From an uncultured Aquimonas sp. (GTDB taxonomy: Bacteria; Pseudomonadota; Gammaproteobacteria; Xanthomonadales; Xanthomonadaceae), in the NCBI GenBank assembly GCA_946481615.1, contig CAMLOR010000006.1, positions 1 through 34,035 of the forward strand: a DNA stretch of 34,035 nucleotides. Reading direction: 5' to 3'. Positions 1 through 8,525 of this stretch are shown in pieces (positions within the stretch are counted from its first letter, which is position 1; each line of letters opens with the position of its first letter). The notes below the pieces were generated by a model, which was given only the letters and a program-made list of their open reading frames with translations, made no database searches and was not told the DNA's origin. Both the position numbers and the translations under genes were made by a program.

Positions 1-482
1 ACTTCGACGCCGCCTGGCCGAGCAACGGCCCGGCCAACATCGGCGGCGAGTTCGAAACGATTCCGGCCTGGGGCGTGCCGCTGCTCAACACGCTGCTGCT
101 GCTGGCCTCGGGCGTCACCATCACGATCGCGCACCACGCGCTGCGTGCCGGCAACCGCAAGCAGCTGCTGATCTGGCTGGCCGCCACCATCCTGCTGGGC
201 GCTGCGTTCCTTTATTACCAGGTGCAGGAATACGCGGAAGCCTACGGGCACCTCAACCTGACGCTGGGCTCGGGCATCTACGGCAGCACGTTCTTCATGC
301 TGACCGGCTTCCACGGCATGCACGTGACGCTCGGCGCCATCATGCTGACGGTGATCTGGTTCCGCTGCGCGAAGGGTCACTTCACGCGCGACAACCACTT
401 CGCGTTCGAAGCGGTGGCCTGGTACTGGCACTTCGTGGACGTGGTGTGGCTGGGGCTGTTCGTCTTCGTCTACGTGCTGTAA
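1..482 (+). CDS. ctaE: Cytochrome c oxidase subunit III, C-terminal part (5' end outside window)
   Basis: The reading frame is open from base 3 and ends at TAA 480-482, so about 159 C-terminal residues are present. Subunit III is a non-catalytic core membrane subunit of aa3-type cytochrome c oxidase in the inner membrane. Family hallmarks visible are the GFHGMHVTLG segment and the final WYWHFVDVVWLGLF helix, plus several hydrophobic helices. The following genes (twin-TM protein, SURF1, unknown, heme A synthase, heme O synthase) are in the order known for the Pseudomonas aa3 oxidase cluster, which supports the call. The gene is followed at once by an inverted pair of type A repeats that may act as its terminator. 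Confidence 0.95.
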   Translation, partial: FDAAWPSNGPANIGGEFETIPAWGVPLLNTLLLLASGVTITIAHHALRAGNRKQLLIWLAATILLGAAFLYYQVQEYAEAYGHLNLTLGSGIYGSTFFMLTGFHGMHVTLGAIMLTVIWFRCAKGHFTRDNHFAFEAVAWYWHFVDVVWLGLFVFVYVL

Positions 483-489
483 CGCTCGC

Positions 490-574
490 CGTCCCCGCGC
501 AGGCGGGGACCCAGTGACTTTGCTTCTCCTCGCACGGCGAAAGTCACTGGGTTCCCGCCTCCGCGGGAACGACG
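490..574. repeat. Inverted pair of type A palindromic repeats
   Basis: Two hairpins, GTCCCCGC-GCAG-GCGGGGAC (491-510) and GTTCCCGC-CTCC-GCGGGAAC (551-570), are flanked by inverted arms CCCAGTGACTTT and AAAGTCACTGGG. The whole unit can fold into one long cruciform-like stem. It lies between the convergent subunit III and twin-TM genes, and its right edge touches the stop codon of the latter. A role in bidirectional termination or mRNA 3'-end stability is inferred. Confidence 0.9.
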
Positions 575-781
575 TCAACCCACGCCGTGCGGCTTGATCA
601 CCCCGGTGAAGATGCCCAGGACGATCAACAGGATCAACGCCACCGACAGGGCGATGCGGCGCGTCAGCGCCTTCACGGTGCGATCCGTCTTGCTCTTGTC
701 GGTCATCATGTAATACAGGCCGGCGCCCAGGTTGTAGACGATCACGACCAGGAAGGCCACGATGATGAGTTTCTGCAGCAT
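575..781 (-). CDS. Twin transmembrane protein, DUF2909 family, of the oxidase cluster
   Basis: 68 residues, starting MLQKLIIVAFLVVIVYNLGAG. Two hydrophobic helices lie at about residues 3-25 and 45-62, separated by a charged loop (MMTDKSKTDRTVKALTRR). Size, topology and position between subunit III and SURF1 match the small DUF2909 twin-TM family found in proteobacterial cytochrome oxidase clusters. No biochemical function is established for that family. The ATG at 781 is preferred over upstream in-frame ATGs because it begins the first helix and follows a GAGG. It is divergent from SURF1 with only 30 bases between the starts. The stop codon abuts a type A repeat. Confidence 0.85.
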   Translation of the reverse strand: MLQKLIIVAFLVVIVYNLGAGLYYMMTDKSKTDRTVKALTRRIALSVALILLIVLGIFTGVIKPHGVG

Positions 782-811
782 GGCGGCCTCGATGCGGAGC
801 GCGCGGAAGTG

Positions 812-1561
812 ATGCGCCATTATCGCAGTTCGGCTGCCTGGCTGGCCTGGGCGCTGGTCGCCGCGCTCGGCGTGGCGCTGTTCGCCGGGCTGGGTGCGTG
901 GCAATGGTCGCGCGCGCAATGGAAGGAAGGCTTGCTCGCCGCGCACGCCGCGCTATTGGCCGGACGCGTGCCGCAGCCCCTGTCGCTGGCATCCGACGAA
1001 GCTCGCCGCGGCGCGCTCGACTGGAGCGCCGGAAGCGGCCGCTTCGATGGCCGCGTGCTGCTGCTCGACAACCAGCAGCGCGGCGGCCGGGCAGGCGTAC
1101 GGGTCTACCGTGTGTTCCAGCCGGACGATGCGGGTAACCCGATGCTCGTCGAACTGGGCTGGCTGCCGTGGGGACCGCGACGCGAAGTGCCCGTGGTGGA
1201 AGCGATGCAAGGGGAGTCCGCCGAGGTGCGCGGCGTGCTCGCGCCGCCGCCTTCCTCCGGCATCGCGATCGGCAGCGGCGTGCAATCGCTCGGCAACGGC
1301 CGCTGGCTGCTGACGCGCCTGGACCCGGCTGCGCTGGCACCGCAGATCGGTCTGTCCGTGCCGCTCGCGCCGCGCGTGCTCAAGCTCGATCCCGCGCTTC
1401 CGATCGGCTACGAGCGCGACTTCGACGTGATGCCCAACACCTTGCCGCCGGAACGCCACCGCGGCTACGCGGTGCAGTGGTTCGGCCTGTCCGCCACTGT
1501 CGCCATCGTCTATTTCGTGCTCGCCGTCCGCGCCGCACGCCGCAGGAAATCCGCACCATGA
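812..1561 (+). CDS. surf1: SURF1 family cytochrome oxidase assembly protein
   Basis: 249 residues. SURF1/Shy1 proteins help insert or stabilise heme a in subunit I of cytochrome c oxidase. The topology is typical: an N-terminal helix (about residues 8-30) running into GAWQWSRAQWKE, a periplasmic domain with LLDNQQRGGRAGVRV and LVELGWLPWG, and a C-terminal helix after PERHRGYAVQWFGLSATVA. The start at 812 is preceded by GGAAG. Its TGA overlaps the next start (ATGA at 1558-1561), indicating translational coupling. Confidence 0.93.
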   Translation: MRHYRSSAAWLAWALVAALGVALFAGLGAWQWSRAQWKEGLLAAHAALLAGRVPQPLSLASDEARRGALDWSAGSGRFDGRVLLLDNQQRGGRAGVRVYRVFQPDDAGNPMLVELGWLPWGPRREVPVVEAMQGESAEVRGVLAPPPSSGIAIGSGVQSLGNGRWLLTRLDPAALAPQIGLSVPLAPRVLKLDPALPIGYERDFDVMPNTLPPERHRGYAVQWFGLSATVAIVYFVLAVRAARRRKSAP

Positions 1562-2211
1562 CGGACCCACGCAAACGCAATCGCCTCACCCTGCTGCTGC
1601 TCGCCGCACTGTTCGCCGCCCCGCTCGTGGCCGCGATCGTGCTGCATGCCATCGGCTGGGAACCGGCGAAGACCCGCAATCACGGCATCCTGCTGCAACC
1701 GCCGCACGACCTGCGCGAACTGCCTCCGCTGCGCGCGGACGGCACGCGCTACGAATGGACACCGCAGGATCGCCGCTGGCGCCTGGCCGTCGTTGCCCCC
1801 GGGTCGTGCGTCTCCGGTAACGCAGCCAGCGCGGACACCACCAGCGCCGACGACCCCATCCGTCGTTCCCGCGAAGGCGGGAACCCAGGTGCCGAACCTG
1901 TCGATCCTGCGCAGATCTGTACCGACCTGATCGCCTCCCTCGACAAGGTCTGGCAACTCCAGGGCCGCAAGGCCGACCGCCTCGACGTCCTCTGGTTCGG
2001 CGACGTTCCGGCCGGCGCAACGCCGTTCCGCCGCTTCGTGCCGATGCGCCGCGACTCCACACTCGTCTCGCATCTTCCCGACGCGCAGCCGAATGCGCGC
2101 GGCGAACCGCCGCTGTATCTCATCGATCCTTCCGGCTTCCTCGCCATGCGCTACGCCCCCGGCGCCGACGTGGCCGGCGTGCGCGAAGACATCGCGCGCC
2201 TGCTCAAGTGA
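1558..2211 (+). CDS. Membrane-anchored protein of the oxidase assembly cluster, with an in-frame palindromic repeat
   Basis: 217 residues with one N-terminal membrane anchor (about residues 10-28) and a periplasmic domain. It occupies the slot between SURF1 and heme A synthase that carries an uncharacterised conserved protein in other proteobacterial cox clusters. The fold is not proven. A thioredoxin/Sco-like assembly role is only inferred from the paired cysteines and the end segment LYLIDPSGFLAMRYAPGADV, which resembles the later part of such domains. Oddly, the two cysteines (Cys84 and Cys121) are separated by 36 residues, and this spacer contains a complete type A repeat read as RRSREGGNP (residues 102-110). 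The repeat keeps the frame open. Whether the protein still works is unknown. Confidence 0.8.
   Translation: MTDPRKRNRLTLLLLAALFAAPLVAAIVLHAIGWEPAKTRNHGILLQPPHDLRELPPLRADGTRYEWTPQDRRWRLAVVAPGSCVSGNAASADTTSADDPIRRSREGGNPGAEPVDPAQICTDLIASLDKVWQLQGRKADRLDVLWFGDVPAGATPFRRFVPMRRDSTLVSHLPDAQPNARGEPPLYLIDPSGFLAMRYAPGADVAGVREDIARLLK
1861..1888 (+). repeat. Type A palindromic repeat inside a coding region
   Basis: The hairpin is GTTCCCGC (1865-1872), GAAG loop, GCGGGAAC (1877-1884), followed by CCAG. It is the same unit as the intergenic copies but lies in frame in the oxidase-cluster unknown gene and adds about nine residues. It is a single, unpaired copy. Confidence 0.9.
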
Positions 2212-2216
2212 CTGCC

Positions 2217-3368
2217 ATGATCGCACCCCACCGGCACTTCCACCGGCTCGCCTGGATCGCCGTCGCGCTCGCGTTCTGCGTGATCGTGTTCGGCGCCTTC
2301 GTGCGCCTCTCCAACGCGGGCCTGTCCTGTCCCGACTGGCCGACCTGCTACGGCCAGGCGACCTGGCCCACGCACGAACACGAAATCGCCGCGGCCAACG
2401 AAGCCTTCAGCGTGCCGGTCGAAACCCACAAGACCTGGCGCGAGCAGTTCCATCGCCACATCGCCGCCACGCTCGGCCTGCTGGTGCTCGCGCTCGCACT
2501 GCTGGCCGCGCGCGCGCGCCGCTTCGGCATCGCGACCATCCTCGGCGCCAGCGCCGTCGTCGCGGCGTCGATCGCGCTCTACATCGGCAAGCACTACGCC
2601 GCATCGGCCGCCTTCGCGGGCCTGGGCGAAGCCATCCTCGTGATCGCCGCGTTGCGCTGGTCGAACGCGGATTTCGCGCGCATCGCCACGTTCACGCTCG
2701 CGATGATCATCTTCCAGGCCATGCTCGGCATGTGGACGGTGACCTGGCTGTTGAAGCCCGTCGTGGTGATGGGCCATCTGCTCGGCGGCATGACGACCTT
2801 CGCGCTGCTGGTGTGGCTCGCCTGCAAGGCCGTGCCGCGTGCCGCGGCCGTGGTGCCGGCGGCGGACTTCGCGAAGCTGCGCCGGATGCTCATCGCCGGC
2901 ATCGTGCTGGTGGGCGTCCAGATCGCGCTCGGCGGCTGGGTCTCCGCCAACTACGCCGCGCTCGCCTGCGGCGCGGATTTCCCGACCTGCCACGGCCGAT
3001 GGTGGCCCGACACCGATTTCGGCGAAGCCTTCGTGCTCTGGCGCGGCATCGGCGTGAACTACGAAGGCGGCGTGCTCGACGCGCCTGCGCGCACCGCCAT
3101 CCATCTGACGCATCGTTTGTTCGCCCTCCTCGTGGCCGGACATCTCTTCGTGCTCGGGCTCAAGCTGCGCAGGACCGACGATCTCGATTTCACGGGAACG
3201 ATGCTGTGGCTGCTGCTCGGCGTGCAGCTCATGCTCGGCATCGCCAACGTGGTGAGCGGCCTGCCGCTGAAGGTGGCCGTGGCGCACAACGCCGGCGCCG
3301 CCGCGCTGCTCTTCACGCTGGTTGCGCTGCTCGCGCGCCTGCGGCCAGCGGATAAGATGCCCACGTGA
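2217..3368 (+). CDS. ctaA: Heme A synthase (COX15/CtaA)
   Basis: 383 residues and about eight membrane helices. The enzyme oxidises the C8 methyl of heme O to a formyl group, giving heme A for cytochrome oxidase. Candidate heme-ligand histidines are in [12 protein letters not shown] (His79, His81), MGHLLGG (His187), AIHLTHRLF (His296, His299) and VAHNAGAA (His357). Extracytoplasmic cysteine pairs CPDWPTC (38-44) and CGADFPTC (251-258) are typical of the family. The ATG at 2217 is chosen. A GTG at 2208 overlapping the previous stop would add three residues and cannot be excluded, and neither has a clear Shine-Dalgarno. The end overlaps the heme O synthase start (GTGA). Confidence 0.95.
   Translation: MIAPHRHFHRLAWIAVALAFCVIVFGAFVRLSNAGLSCPDWPTCYGQATWPTHEHEIAAANEAFSVPVETHKTWREQFHRHIAATLGLLVLALALLAARARRFGIATILGASAVVAASIALYIGKHYAASAAFAGLGEAILVIAALRWSNADFARIATFTLAMIIFQAMLGMWTVTWLLKPVVVMGHLLGGMTTFALLVWLACKAVPRAAAVVPAADFAKLRRMLIAGIVLVGVQIALGGWVSANYAALACGADFPTCHGRWWPDTDFGEAFVLWRGIGVNYEGGVLDAPARTAIHLTHRLFALLVAGHLFVLGLKLRRTDDLDFTGTMLWLLLGVQLMLGIANVVSGLPLKVAVAHNAGAAALLFTLVALLARLRPADKMPT
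3353..3358 (+). promoter_or_regulatory. Possible -10 element of a leaderless internal promoter for cyoE
   Basis: TAAGAT lies six bases before the GTG start of heme O synthase, inside the end of ctaA. No Shine-Dalgarno precedes that GTG. The same geometry is seen before four other genes in the window. Translational coupling to ctaA through the GTGA overlap is an alternative explanation. Confidence 0.3.
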
Positions 3369-4273
3369 GCCTGCAAGCGCGCCAGTACTACGAGTTGACC
3401 AAGCCGCGCGTGGTGGCGCTGATCGTGTTCACGGCGATCATCGGCATGTTCCTCGCCGTGCCCGGTCTGCCGCCGCTCGACAAGGTGCTGTTCGGCAGCC
3501 TGGGCATCTGGCTGGCTGCGGCCTCGGCCGCCGCCATCAACCACCTGATCGATCGCCGCATCGACGCCGTGATGGCGCGCACCGCGCACCGGCCGATGCC
3601 CACCGGCTCGCTGAACTTCGCGCAGGTGCTCACCTTCGCCGTGCTGCTCGGCGTGCTCTCGATGGCGGTGCTGGTGTGGCTGGTGAACCCGCTCGCGGCG
3701 GTGCTCACCTTCGCCTCGTTGATCGGCTACGCCATCGTCTACACCGGCTGGCTCAAGCGCGCCACGCCGCAGAACATCGTGATCGGCGGCCTGGCGGGCG
3801 CCGCGCCGCCCGCCTTGGGCTGGGCCGCGGTGACGGGCGAACTCCACCCGCACGCGCTGCTGCTCGTGCTCATCATCTTCGTCTGGACTCCGCCGCACTT
3901 CTGGGCGCTCGCCATCTACCGCCGCGAAGACTACGCGCGCGCCATGATCCCGATGCTGCCCGTCACGCACGGCGTCGAGTACACGCGCTGGCACGTGCTG
4001 TTCTACACCGTGCTGCTGATCGTCGTGACGGTGCTGCCGTGGCTCACGGGCCTGAGCGGACTGTTCTACCTCGGCGGCGCACTCGTCCTGGGCGCGGCCT
4101 TCCTCTACTACGCCATCCGCCTGATGAACCCGCCCAGCGAACGCTTCGCGATGGAAGTCTTCAACTATTCCATCGTCTATCTGATGGCGCTGTTCGCCTT
4201 CCTGCTGATCGACCACTACGTCATGCCGCCGCACGTGCCGCCGGCGATGATGGAATTCACGCCGGTGGCGTGA
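3365..4273 (+). CDS. cyoE: Protoheme IX farnesyltransferase (heme O synthase)
   Basis: 302 residues, a polytopic UbiA-family prenyltransferase. It adds farnesyl to the vinyl group of heme B to make heme O, the substrate of the heme A synthase encoded just upstream. The prenyl-diphosphate/Mg site is visible as N59[22 protein letters not shown]. The conserved [21 protein letters not shown] loop and a second polar loop ([18 protein letters not shown]) follow. The GTG start overlaps the heme A synthase stop by four bases. The convergent acetyltransferase gene ends 12 bases downstream. Confidence 0.96.
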   Translation: MSLQARQYYELTKPRVVALIVFTAIIGMFLAVPGLPPLDKVLFGSLGIWLAAASAAAINHLIDRRIDAVMARTAHRPMPTGSLNFAQVLTFAVLLGVLSMAVLVWLVNPLAAVLTFASLIGYAIVYTGWLKRATPQNIVIGGLAGAAPPALGWAAVTGELHPHALLLVLIIFVWTPPHFWALAIYRREDYARAMIPMLPVTHGVEYTRWHVLFYTVLLIVVTVLPWLTGLSGLFYLGGALVLGAAFLYYAIRLMNPPSERFAMEVFNYSIVYLMALFAFLLIDHYVMPPHVPPAMMEFTPVA

Positions 4274-4285
4274 TGCCGGCGCGCC

Positions 4286-4846
4286 TCAGCGCCAGTCCCA
4301 CACCACGATCTCCCACACATCGCTCGCGTCCTCGTGGACGTGCAGCGTCTCGAACCCCACGCGCCGATGCGCGCGCATCGAGCGCACGTTGCGTTGCGAG
4401 ATTTCGGTGACGGTGAAATCGAACTGCGGCGCGTAGGCGCGTCGGAGTTCGCGATACATCCCGTCGAACACGCCCATCCCGCGGAAGGCACGCGCCACGC
4501 AGACCTGGCCCATCACGAACCAGCGCGGGTTTCCCGCCAGTGCTTCGCCGCGCCACCGCAACGTGTCGAGCAGTGAAAACATCGGCTGCAGGATGGGAAC
4601 GCGATCGCGGAACGCCTGCGGCATCATCAGGCAATAGCCGGCCAGTTCCTCGCCCGCTTTGGCGATCGCCGAAGGATGCGCGCGGTTCATCGCGTGCAGC
4701 ACCGCAGGATCGTGCCGCACGCTGGTGAAGCCTTCGCTGGCGGCGGTTGTCGCATCGACGCGATCGCGATGGTTCTCCGCCTGCAGGGCGAGGATCTGCT
4801 CGACCTCACTCGGGCCGCGGACGGTGGTGAATTCGATCTGGCTCAT
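4286..4846 (-). CDS. GNAT-family N-acetyltransferase
   Basis: 186 residues. The core GNAT motif A appears as MGQVCVARAFRGMGVFDGMY, where V-x-x-x-x-RGMG supplies the acetyl-CoA pyrophosphate loop. It is followed by a beta strand and helix (FTVTEISQRNVRSMRAHRRVGFETL) as in small-molecule or peptide acetyltransferases. The substrate cannot be read from the sequence. The start at 4846 (MSQIEFTTVRG) begins the fold; longer in-frame starts upstream would add low-complexity residues. A TACCCT hexamer (complement of 4855-4860) lies eight bases upstream, and no clear Shine-Dalgarno is present. It is a separate unit from both neighbours. Confidence 0.8.
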   Translation of the reverse strand: MSQIEFTTVRGPSEVEQILALQAENHRDRVDATTAASEGFTSVRHDPAVLHAMNRAHPSAIAKAGEELAGYCLMMPQAFRDRVPILQPMFSLLDTLRWRGEALAGNPRWFVMGQVCVARAFRGMGVFDGMYRELRRAYAPQFDFTVTEISQRNVRSMRAHRRVGFETLHVHEDASDVWEIVVWDWR

Positions 4847-5029
4847 GGCCGGCAAGGGTAGGGCGAGTGGCGCGGGGCCCGCCAGCCCGACCATGCAATT
4901 CGTCATTGCCGGATGGCCCGCAGTCTGTGAGGATGCGCCGTCCGCCCGATGACGGGACGATGACAAACCGCAGGGGCGGCAAGAAAGAAACGAAACAACA
5001 TCACATAACAAATCAACGGGGAGTTGCGC

Positions 5030-7606
5030 ATGAAACGATCGCGTGGGGTATTCGTTATCGATCCGCTGGCATCCGCAGTGAAACTGGCGTTGGGCGGCGT
5101 GTTACTGGCTCTCGGAACTGCCGCTCTGGCGCAGGCTCCGGCTCCCGAGGACGACGACACCGAAACCTTGGAAACGGTTTCAGTGCTCGGTACGCGCAGC
5201 AAGGCGCGTTCGGCCACCGATTCGGCCGTGCCCATCGACATCATCGGCGGCGAGGAACTGCACAACCAGGCCTCGACCGACGTGCTCGACCAGCTGCGCG
5301 TGCTGGTGCCCTCGTTCAATGTCAGCACCATCCCCATCGACGACGCCGCCACCCTGGTGCGCCCGGCCAACCTGCGCGGTCTGCCGCCGGACAATACGCT
5401 GATCCTGGTCAACGGCAAGCGCCGGCACCGCGCGGCGGTCATCACCTTCCTTGGCCACGGCCTCTCGGACGGCTCGCAGGGCGTGGACCTCTCGGTGTTC
5501 CCGTCGCTGGCGATCGACCAGGTCGAAGTGCTGCGCGACGGCGCGGCTGCGCAGTACGGCTCCGACGCCATCGCCGGCGTGATCAACTTCGGCCTCAAGC
5601 GCCTGAGCGAAGGCGGCCAGGTCGAGATCTTCGGCGGCCAGCACTTCGAGGGCGACGGCTTCACCCAGCAGTACGATGGCCAGATCGGCCTGCCGCTGGG
5701 CTCCGACGGCTTCGCCACCTTCACCGCAGAATACCGCCAGGCCGATGCCACCTCGCGCAGCGTGCAGCGCAACGACGCCGCCGCCGCGGCCGCGGCGGGC
5801 TACCCGAACGTGCCCGATCCGGCGCAGATCTGGGGTTCGCCCGAGGTCAAGGACGACACCAAGATCGTCGCCAACCTCGGCTGGGCGGGTGAGAACATCG
5901 AGTTCTACCTGTTCGGCAACGCCGCCAACCGCGAAACCGACGGCGGCTTCTACTACCGCGACGCCACCACGCGCGCCGGCGTGTACACCAACGACGGCGG
6001 CCAGACGCTGCTGATTGGCTCGCCCAGCGGCAACACCACCTGCCCGACCATCGCGCTGCGCGATGCCGGCGGCAATCTGATCCCCTACGCGACGGTCGCC
6101 GCGCAGGTCGCCGCCTTGCCGGGCGACTGCTTCACCTTCCTCGAGCTGTTCAGCGGCGGCTTCACGCCGCGCTTCGGCGGCAAGATGAAGGACGCCGCGT
6201 TGACCGGCGGCTTCAAGGGCATCTGGGGTGAAGACGTGTACTGGGATTTCAGCGCGTCCTACGGGCGCAACGAGATCGACTTCTTCATGTACAACACCGT
6301 CAACGCCTCGCTCGGCCCCGACCAGCCGGCCGGCTTCTTCTTCCGCCCGGGCGGCAACGAGCAGACCGAACGCAACCTCAACTTCGACGTGAGCAAGGGC
6401 TTCGGCCGCTTCAACCTTGCCGCGGGCGCGGAGTTCCGCCGCGAAGAGTTCACCATCAGCGCCGGCGACCAGGCCTCCACGGCCATCGGTCCGCTCACCG
6501 AACAGGGCTTCAGCATCGGCTCCAACGGCTTCGCGGGCTTCAACTCGGTGACGGCGGGCGAACATTCGCGCGACAACTGGGCGGTCTATTTCGACGCCGA
6601 AGCGCGGCTCACCGAGCAGTTCCTGCTCGCGGGCGCCGTGCGCCACGAGGACTACGACGACTTCGGCGGCACCACCAACTGGAAGCTGACGGCGCGCTAC
6701 GACGTCAACGAATCCTTCGCCGTGCGCGGCGCGCTCAGCACCGGCTTCCGTGCGCCCACGCCCGGCCAAGCCAACGTCAGCCAGGTCACCACCGCCTTCA
6801 TCGACGGCGAACTGCGCGACACGGCCACGCTGCCGCCCACCAACCCGATCGCCGCCTTCTACGGCGCGCAGCCGCTCACGCCCGAGGAATCGAAGAACGC
6901 TTCACTGGGCCTGGTGTGGCAACAGGACAACTGGCAAGTCACCGCAGACTGGTACCACATCGAAGTCGAAGACCGCATCGCGCGCAGCACGGACTTCACC
7001 CTCACCGACGAAGACCGCGCCGAACTCGTGGCTTCCGGCAATCCGCAGGCGGCGTCGCTCAGCCGCGTGGGCTTCTTCGTCAACGACTTCGACACCACCA
7101 CCACGGGCCTGGATCTCGTCGCGAGCGTCGTCACCGACCACTTCGGCGGCGAAACCAGCTACGCGCTGGCCGCCAACTGGAACGACACCGAAGTCGACGA
7201 CTTCACGCCTGGCATCATCACCGAAGCGCGCGTGAAGAAACTCGAGGATTCCCTGCCCAGTACCAAGGGCTACTTCACCGTGAACCACCAGCGCGGCGGC
7301 TGGCACCTCATGGGCCGCCTCAACTACTACGGCTCCTTCTACGAAGATCACCTCGACAGCGACGTGGTTTCCGCCGAAGACGGCGGCCTGCCCATCTACG
7401 GCGACAGCGCCGTCACCGTCGACGTGGAGACCGGCTGGGAATTCGACTCCGGCCTGTACTTCAAGGTGGGCGCGCAGAACGTCTTCGACGAATACCCCGA
7501 GAAGAACCCGTGGGGCGAACTCGTGGCCGGTGCGGAATATCCGGTGCACACGCCTTACGGCTTCAACGGCGGCTTCTACTACGCGCGCGTGGGCTGGAAG
7601 TTCTAG
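5030..7606 (+). CDS. TonB-dependent outer membrane receptor
   Basis: 858 residues. A signal peptide (about 1-35, ending AALAQA) is followed by a probable TonB box region ETVSVLGTR (48-56) and a plug domain (about 63-190) with DQVEVLRDGAAAQYGSDAIAGVINF. The large C-terminal beta barrel ends in the aromatic YARVGWKF typical of BamA-recognised outer membrane proteins. These receptors import scarce ligands (iron complexes, cobalamin, sugars) using TonB energy. The ligand here is not determinable, and no transport or catabolic genes adjoin it. The ATG at 5030 is chosen because GGGGAG (5018-5023) is well spaced from it; the TTG six bases upstream is not. A perfect terminator follows, so the gene is probably monocistronic. 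Confidence 0.93.
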   Translation: MKRSRGVFVIDPLASAVKLALGGVLLALGTAALAQAPAPEDDDTETLETVSVLGTRSKARSATDSAVPIDIIGGEELHNQASTDVLDQLRVLVPSFNVSTIPIDDAATLVRPANLRGLPPDNTLILVNGKRRHRAAVITFLGHGLSDGSQGVDLSVFPSLAIDQVEVLRDGAAAQYGSDAIAGVINFGLKRLSEGGQVEIFGGQHFEGDGFTQQYDGQIGLPLGSDGFATFTAEYRQADATSRSVQRNDAAAAAAAGYPNVPDPAQIWGSPEVKDDTKIVANLGWAGENIEFYLFGNAANRETDGGFYYRDATTRAGVYTNDGGQTLLIGSPSGNTTCPTIALRDAGGNLIPYATVAAQVAALPGDCFTFLELFSGGFTPRFGGKMKDAALTGGFKGIWGEDVYWDFSASYGRNEIDFFMYNTVNASLGPDQPAGFFFRPGGNEQTERNLNFDVSKGFGRFNLAAGAEFRREEFTISAGDQASTAIGPLTEQGFSIGSNGFAGFNSVTAGEHSRDNWAVYFDAEARLTEQFLLAGAVRHEDYDDFGGTTNWKLTARYDVNESFAVRGALSTGFRAPTPGQANVSQVTTAFIDGELRDTATLPPTNPIAAFYGAQPLTPEESKNASLGLVWQQDNWQVTADWYHIEVEDRIARSTDFTLTDEDRAELVASGNPQAASLSRVGFFVNDFDTTTTGLDLVASVVTDHFGGETSYALAANWNDTEVDDFTPGIITEARVKKLEDSLPSTKGYFTVNHQRGGWHLMGRLNYYGSFYEDHLDSDVVSAEDGGLPIYGDSAVTVDVETGWEFDSGLYFKVGAQNVFDEYPEKNPWGELVAGAEYPVHTPYGFNGGFYYARVGWKF

Positions 7607-7630
7607 TCCGCTGCACCGCGTGAGAAACGA

Positions 7631-7662
7631 ATCCCGGGAGAGGCGACTCTCCCGGGATTTTT
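7631..7662 (+). terminator. Rho-independent terminator of the TonB-dependent receptor gene
   Basis: A perfect 12-bp stem (ATCCCGGGAGAG, 7631-7642, and its complement, 7647-7658) has a GCGA tetraloop and runs into a T5 tract (7658-7662). It lies 24 bases after the receptor stop codon. Confidence 0.93.
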
Positions 7663-7773
7663 CATGCGCGCGGTCTTCCCGTTTCGTTTGAGTGCCCGAC
7701 CGGTGCCGGACGGCGTCGTCGAATCGGGCTTGAACCATGGGACGCGGTCCTAAAAATACGGCGGAAAGCGGGC

Positions 7774-8038
7774 GTGAGGATCTTTCTCTCCCGCCACTTC
7801 CAGCGCTTCGCGGCACGCAACGGCCTGGATGCGGACATGCTCCTTGAGGCCGCACGCGAGGCGAAACGAGCGATATCCGTCTCGTGATATTCCAGTACGG
7901 CTTCGCAAGAGCGAGCGCGACAACATCGACGCGGGTGAACTCCGGGCGCTCAAATCGGCTGCCCGCGTTTACGCCGCGATGACCGTGGAGCAGCTGTCCA
8001 CGTCGCAGCAGCTGATCGAAATGGAGTCCACCCCGTGA
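7774..8038 (+). pseudogene. Degraded RelE/HigB-type toxin gene
   Basis: Three frame segments together resemble a RelE-family (PF06296-like) toxin. Segment 1, from GTG 7774, reads RIFLSRHFQRFAARNGLDAD, then MLLEAAREAKRAIS, and hits TGA at 7885-7887. Segment 2, in another frame (about 7875-7907), reads RLVIFQYGFA, the usual late beta strand. Segment 3 (7907-8038) reads KSERDNIDAGELRALKSAA and runs to the normal stop. About 25-30 central residues expected between segments 1 and 2 are missing, and one base is lacking near 7907 (the family normally reads GFAK-x-ER). No functional toxin can be made. The stop overlaps the antitoxin start (GTGA), as in intact operons. The family assignment rests on remembered consensus, not an alignment. 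Confidence 0.75.
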
Positions 8039-8445
8039 CCGGGAAGACCAGCAAAACATCGAAGATCACGAAGCGATCGGCGGCCAAACGGGCACCGGCA
8101 AAGGGACGCGCCGTGCTAGCCAAGCGAGCGGTGCGCAAACCACGCAGCGACCTGCTCGCCTCCATCCACGAAACGATGTCGGGCCTCCATGCGGAAGGCC
8201 ATGTCGGCAAGGCCACGATGCGCCGCTTCGACGCGATGTGCCTGGCGCCCGTGAAGACCTTCGCGCCGAAGGAGATCGCGCGCATCCGTGCTTCCCAAGC
8301 GGTCTCGCAGGCGGTGTTCGCCAAGTACCTCAACACGTCCACGGACACGATAAGCAAGTGGGAGCAAGGCAAGAAGCGACCCACGGCACTGGGCAGGAAA
8401 CTGCTCGACGTGGTCCGCCGCAAGGGTCTGCAGGCGCTGGCCTAG
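8035..8445 (+). CDS. XRE-family antitoxin/regulator partnered with the broken toxin
   Basis: 136 residues. Residues 1-38 form a Lys/Arg/Ala-rich tail. The central part is followed by a C-terminal helix-turn-helix: IARIRASQAVSQAVFAKYLN, then TSTDTISKWEQGKKRPTALG. This layout, with the DNA-binding domain late and ending LLDVVRRKGLQAL, matches antitoxins that follow RelE/HigB-type toxins. Such antitoxins neutralise the toxin and repress their own operon. The GTG start overlaps the stop of the degraded toxin. With the toxin dead, it may persist as an orphan repressor, or as an anti-addiction factor against related toxins (inference). Confidence 0.85.
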   Translation: MTGKTSKTSKITKRSAAKRAPAKGRAVLAKRAVRKPRSDLLASIHETMSGLHAEGHVGKATMRRFDAMCLAPVKTFAPKEIARIRASQAVSQAVFAKYLNTSTDTISKWEQGKKRPTALGRKLLDVVRRKGLQALA

Positions 8446-8525
8446 CCAGCGAGACGCTCCTCCCATCGCTCGTGGCGGAACCCTCTCGAAAGGCCCGCTC
8501 TCGCCGTACTTGCAACGGCGGCTCG

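Noticed and set aside
1168..1557. Upstream extension of the oxidase-cluster unknown protein through the SURF1 gene
   Set aside because: The extension is Arg/Ala-rich shadow of SURF1; the ATGA overlap at 1558 gives a proper start just before a membrane anchor.
5180..6769. 529-residue open frame antisense to the TonB-dependent receptor
   Set aside because: Val/Ala/Glu/Arg-rich translation without recognisable motifs opposite a clear receptor gene.
7829..8038. A free-standing 69-residue gene
   Set aside because: Its second half is the C-terminal part of a RelE/HigB-type toxin, so it is a fragment of the pseudogene rather than a separate gene.
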